Shown here in pieces: positions 63,019 through 64,000 of a DNA stretch of 64,000 bases. Each line of letters begins with the position of its first letter. Position 1 is the first letter of the stretch. Origin of the DNA: Ferruginibacter sp. (GTDB lineage Bacteria > Bacteroidota > Bacteroidia > Chitinophagales > Chitinophagaceae); the NCBI GenBank assembly GCA_030831945.1, contig JAURKC010000008.1:103341-167340 (forward strand), given 5' to 3'. Under the pieces are notes generated by a model. That model saw only the letters and a program-made list of their open reading frames with translations. It was not told where the DNA came from and ran no database searches. Both the position numbers and the translations under genes were made by a program.

Positions 63019-64000
63019 ATGGAAAATCAAAAATTTAGGAGCCAAAATTGGTTTGGAAAAAAGGGGAAAGACGGCTTCATTTATAGAGCCTGGATGAAGA
63101 ATCAAGGGACTCCTCCGGATATGTTTGATGGAAGACCTGTAATTGGTATCTGTAATACTTGGAGTGAACTAACACCTTGTAACGGCCATTTTAAAGAATT
63201 AGCAGAAGCTGTAAAAAAAGGAGTGCTTGAGGCAGGCGGATTTCCGGTAGAATTTCCTGTGATGTCTTTAGGTGAGACTTTAATGAAGCCTACCGCTATG
63301 CTTTACCGTAATCTGGTAAGTATGGATGTAGAAGAATCTATAAGAGCTAATCCTGTGGATGGCGTAGTACTTCTATGTGGTTGTGATAAAACAACTCCGT
63401 CTCTTGTGATGGGGGCATGTAGTGTAAATATTCCTACCCTAGTTATTTCAGGAGGTCCGATGTTAAAAGGACATTGGAAAGGTAGAGATATTGGTACTTC
63501 AGATATCTGGCGTTTTGATGCAGATAATAAAATGGGCAAAATTACCCCGGAAGAGTTTGTTGCATCAGAAGCCTGTATGGCTCGTACACAAGGTCATTGT
63601 GCTGTGATGGGGACTGCATCTACGATGGCGGTAATGGTGGAAACATTAGGACTTTCATTACCAGACAACGCCTCTATACCGGCAGCGGATGCACGCCGTA
63701 AAGTGCTTTCTCAATTATCTGGAAGGCGAATTGTAGAAATGGTAAAACAAGATATTACTTTATCTAAAATTCTTACTCGTGAAGCATTTGAAAATGCAAT
63801 TATGGTGAATGCTGCAATCGGTGGCTCCACCAATTTTGTAATTCATTTATTGGCGATTGCTGGTAGGATTGGAATTGAATTAAATATTGATGATTTTGAT
63901 AAATTTTCTCAAGGAATTCCATTGCTAGCAAATGTTCAGCCATCAGGAGAAAATTATATGGAAGATCTTTATTATTCTGGTGGATTACCTGCATTAATTA
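63019..64000 (+). CDS. IlvD/Edd-family sugar-acid dehydratase (3' partial)
   Basis: The ATG at 63019 opens a frame that runs past the window end (327 codons visible). It matches the IlvD/Edd superfamily, pentonate/hexonate branch (L-arabinonate, D-xylonate, L-fuconate-type): ICNTWSELTPCNGHF near residue 48, VMSLGETLMKPTAML near 86, iron-sulfur-type Cys in LCGCDKTTPSLVMGACSVN near 125, and MARTQGHCAVMGTASTMAV near 191. It follows the L-fucose-type SDR by 49 bp. The cluster thus encodes two unrelated dehydratases. The substrate of this one is not fixed. Confidence 0.88.
   Translation, partial: MENQKFRSQNWFGKKGKDGFIYRAWMKNQGTPPDMFDGRPVIGICNTWSELTPCNGHFKELAEAVKKGVLEAGGFPVEFPVMSLGETLMKPTAMLYRNLVSMDVEESIRANPVDGVVLLCGCDKTTPSLVMGACSVNIPTLVISGGPMLKGHWKGRDIGTSDIWRFDADNKMGKITPEEFVASEACMARTQGHCAVMGTASTMAVMVETLGLSLPDNASIPAADARRKVLSQLSGRRIVEMVKQDITLSKILTREAFENAIMVNAAIGGSTNFVIHLLAIAGRIGIELNIDDFDKFSQGIPLLANVQPSGENYMEDLYYSGGLPALI

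Overview
The window looks like a chromosomal piece of a low-GC, free-living member of the Bacteroidota, probably near the Chitinophagaceae. Reasons: strongly AT-rich intergenic DNA, Bacteroidota-type promoters (TTTG, about 20 nt, TAnnTTTG; the clearest precedes tRNA-Arg), few Shine-Dalgarno sites, a TonB-dependent receptor with a carboxypeptidase-like N-terminal domain, a DUF4382 lipoprotein, and a mitochondrial-type citrate synthase. The family placement is inference; no rRNA gene is present.

Layout. 1-9.8 kb is a sugar-acid locus: the end of an L-fuconolactonase-like amidohydrolase, a GDSL hydrolase, tagaturonate reductase (uxaB), uronate isomerase (uxaC), a YhcH-type protein, KDG kinase (kdgK), KDPG aldolase (eda), a hexuronate-type MFS carrier, a PhyH-type dioxygenase and a second GDSL hydrolase. 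9.9-14.8 kb pairs a secreted beta-propeller/phosphoesterase with a TonB-dependent receptor. 14.9-23 kb holds a histone-H1-like small protein, a coiled-coil membrane protein, a YdjM-type membrane hydrolase, an azurin-like copper protein, a lactate permease, the agmatine-to-putrescine pair aguA/aguB, and a secreted BNR sialidase-like protein.

23.2-25.3 kb is a small insertion: the 3' part of tRNA-Ala(GGC) is duplicated exactly (56 bp) about 2 kb away, with two small secreted NTF2-like proteins between the copies. 25.4-42.1 kb is mostly housekeeping: citrate synthase, CTP synthase, a LolA-like protein, UbiX, a thioredoxin-like protein, a DUF4382 lipoprotein, a Rieske protein, infC-thrS, a TonB receptor, an ABC-F ATPase and tRNA-Arg(TCT). 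42.4-48.2 kb is accessory: an MntA/HepT toxin-antitoxin pair, a lipoprotein, an acetyltransferase, an unknown membrane protein, a nitroreductase and a DUF5009 membrane protein. 48.5-51.5 kb is a GntP permease/RidA/DSD1-family cluster for D-hydroxy-amino acids. An AT-rich, gene-poor stretch follows (51.5-52.8 kb), then a ROK kinase and an FAD oxidoreductase.

55-64 kb is a non-phosphorylative L-fucose locus: FucP, a UxaA-family dehydratase, an SDR, an FAH-family hydrolase, a secreted beta-helix protein with a C-terminal PDZ-like domain, a second SDR whose catalytic lysine is replaced by asparagine, and the start of an IlvD/Edd-family dehydratase. With the amidohydrolase at the left edge, these can account for L-fucose to pyruvate plus L-lactate. 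The hexuronate genes convert glucuronate/galacturonate to pyruvate and glyceraldehyde 3-phosphate but lack a local altronate dehydratase, so the UxaA homologue may serve both routes.

No CRISPR array, transposase or rRNA gene was seen. The most unusual observations are the tRNA-bounded 2-kb insertion, the SDR with YxxxN, and the beta-helix/PDZ fusion in the fucose operon.
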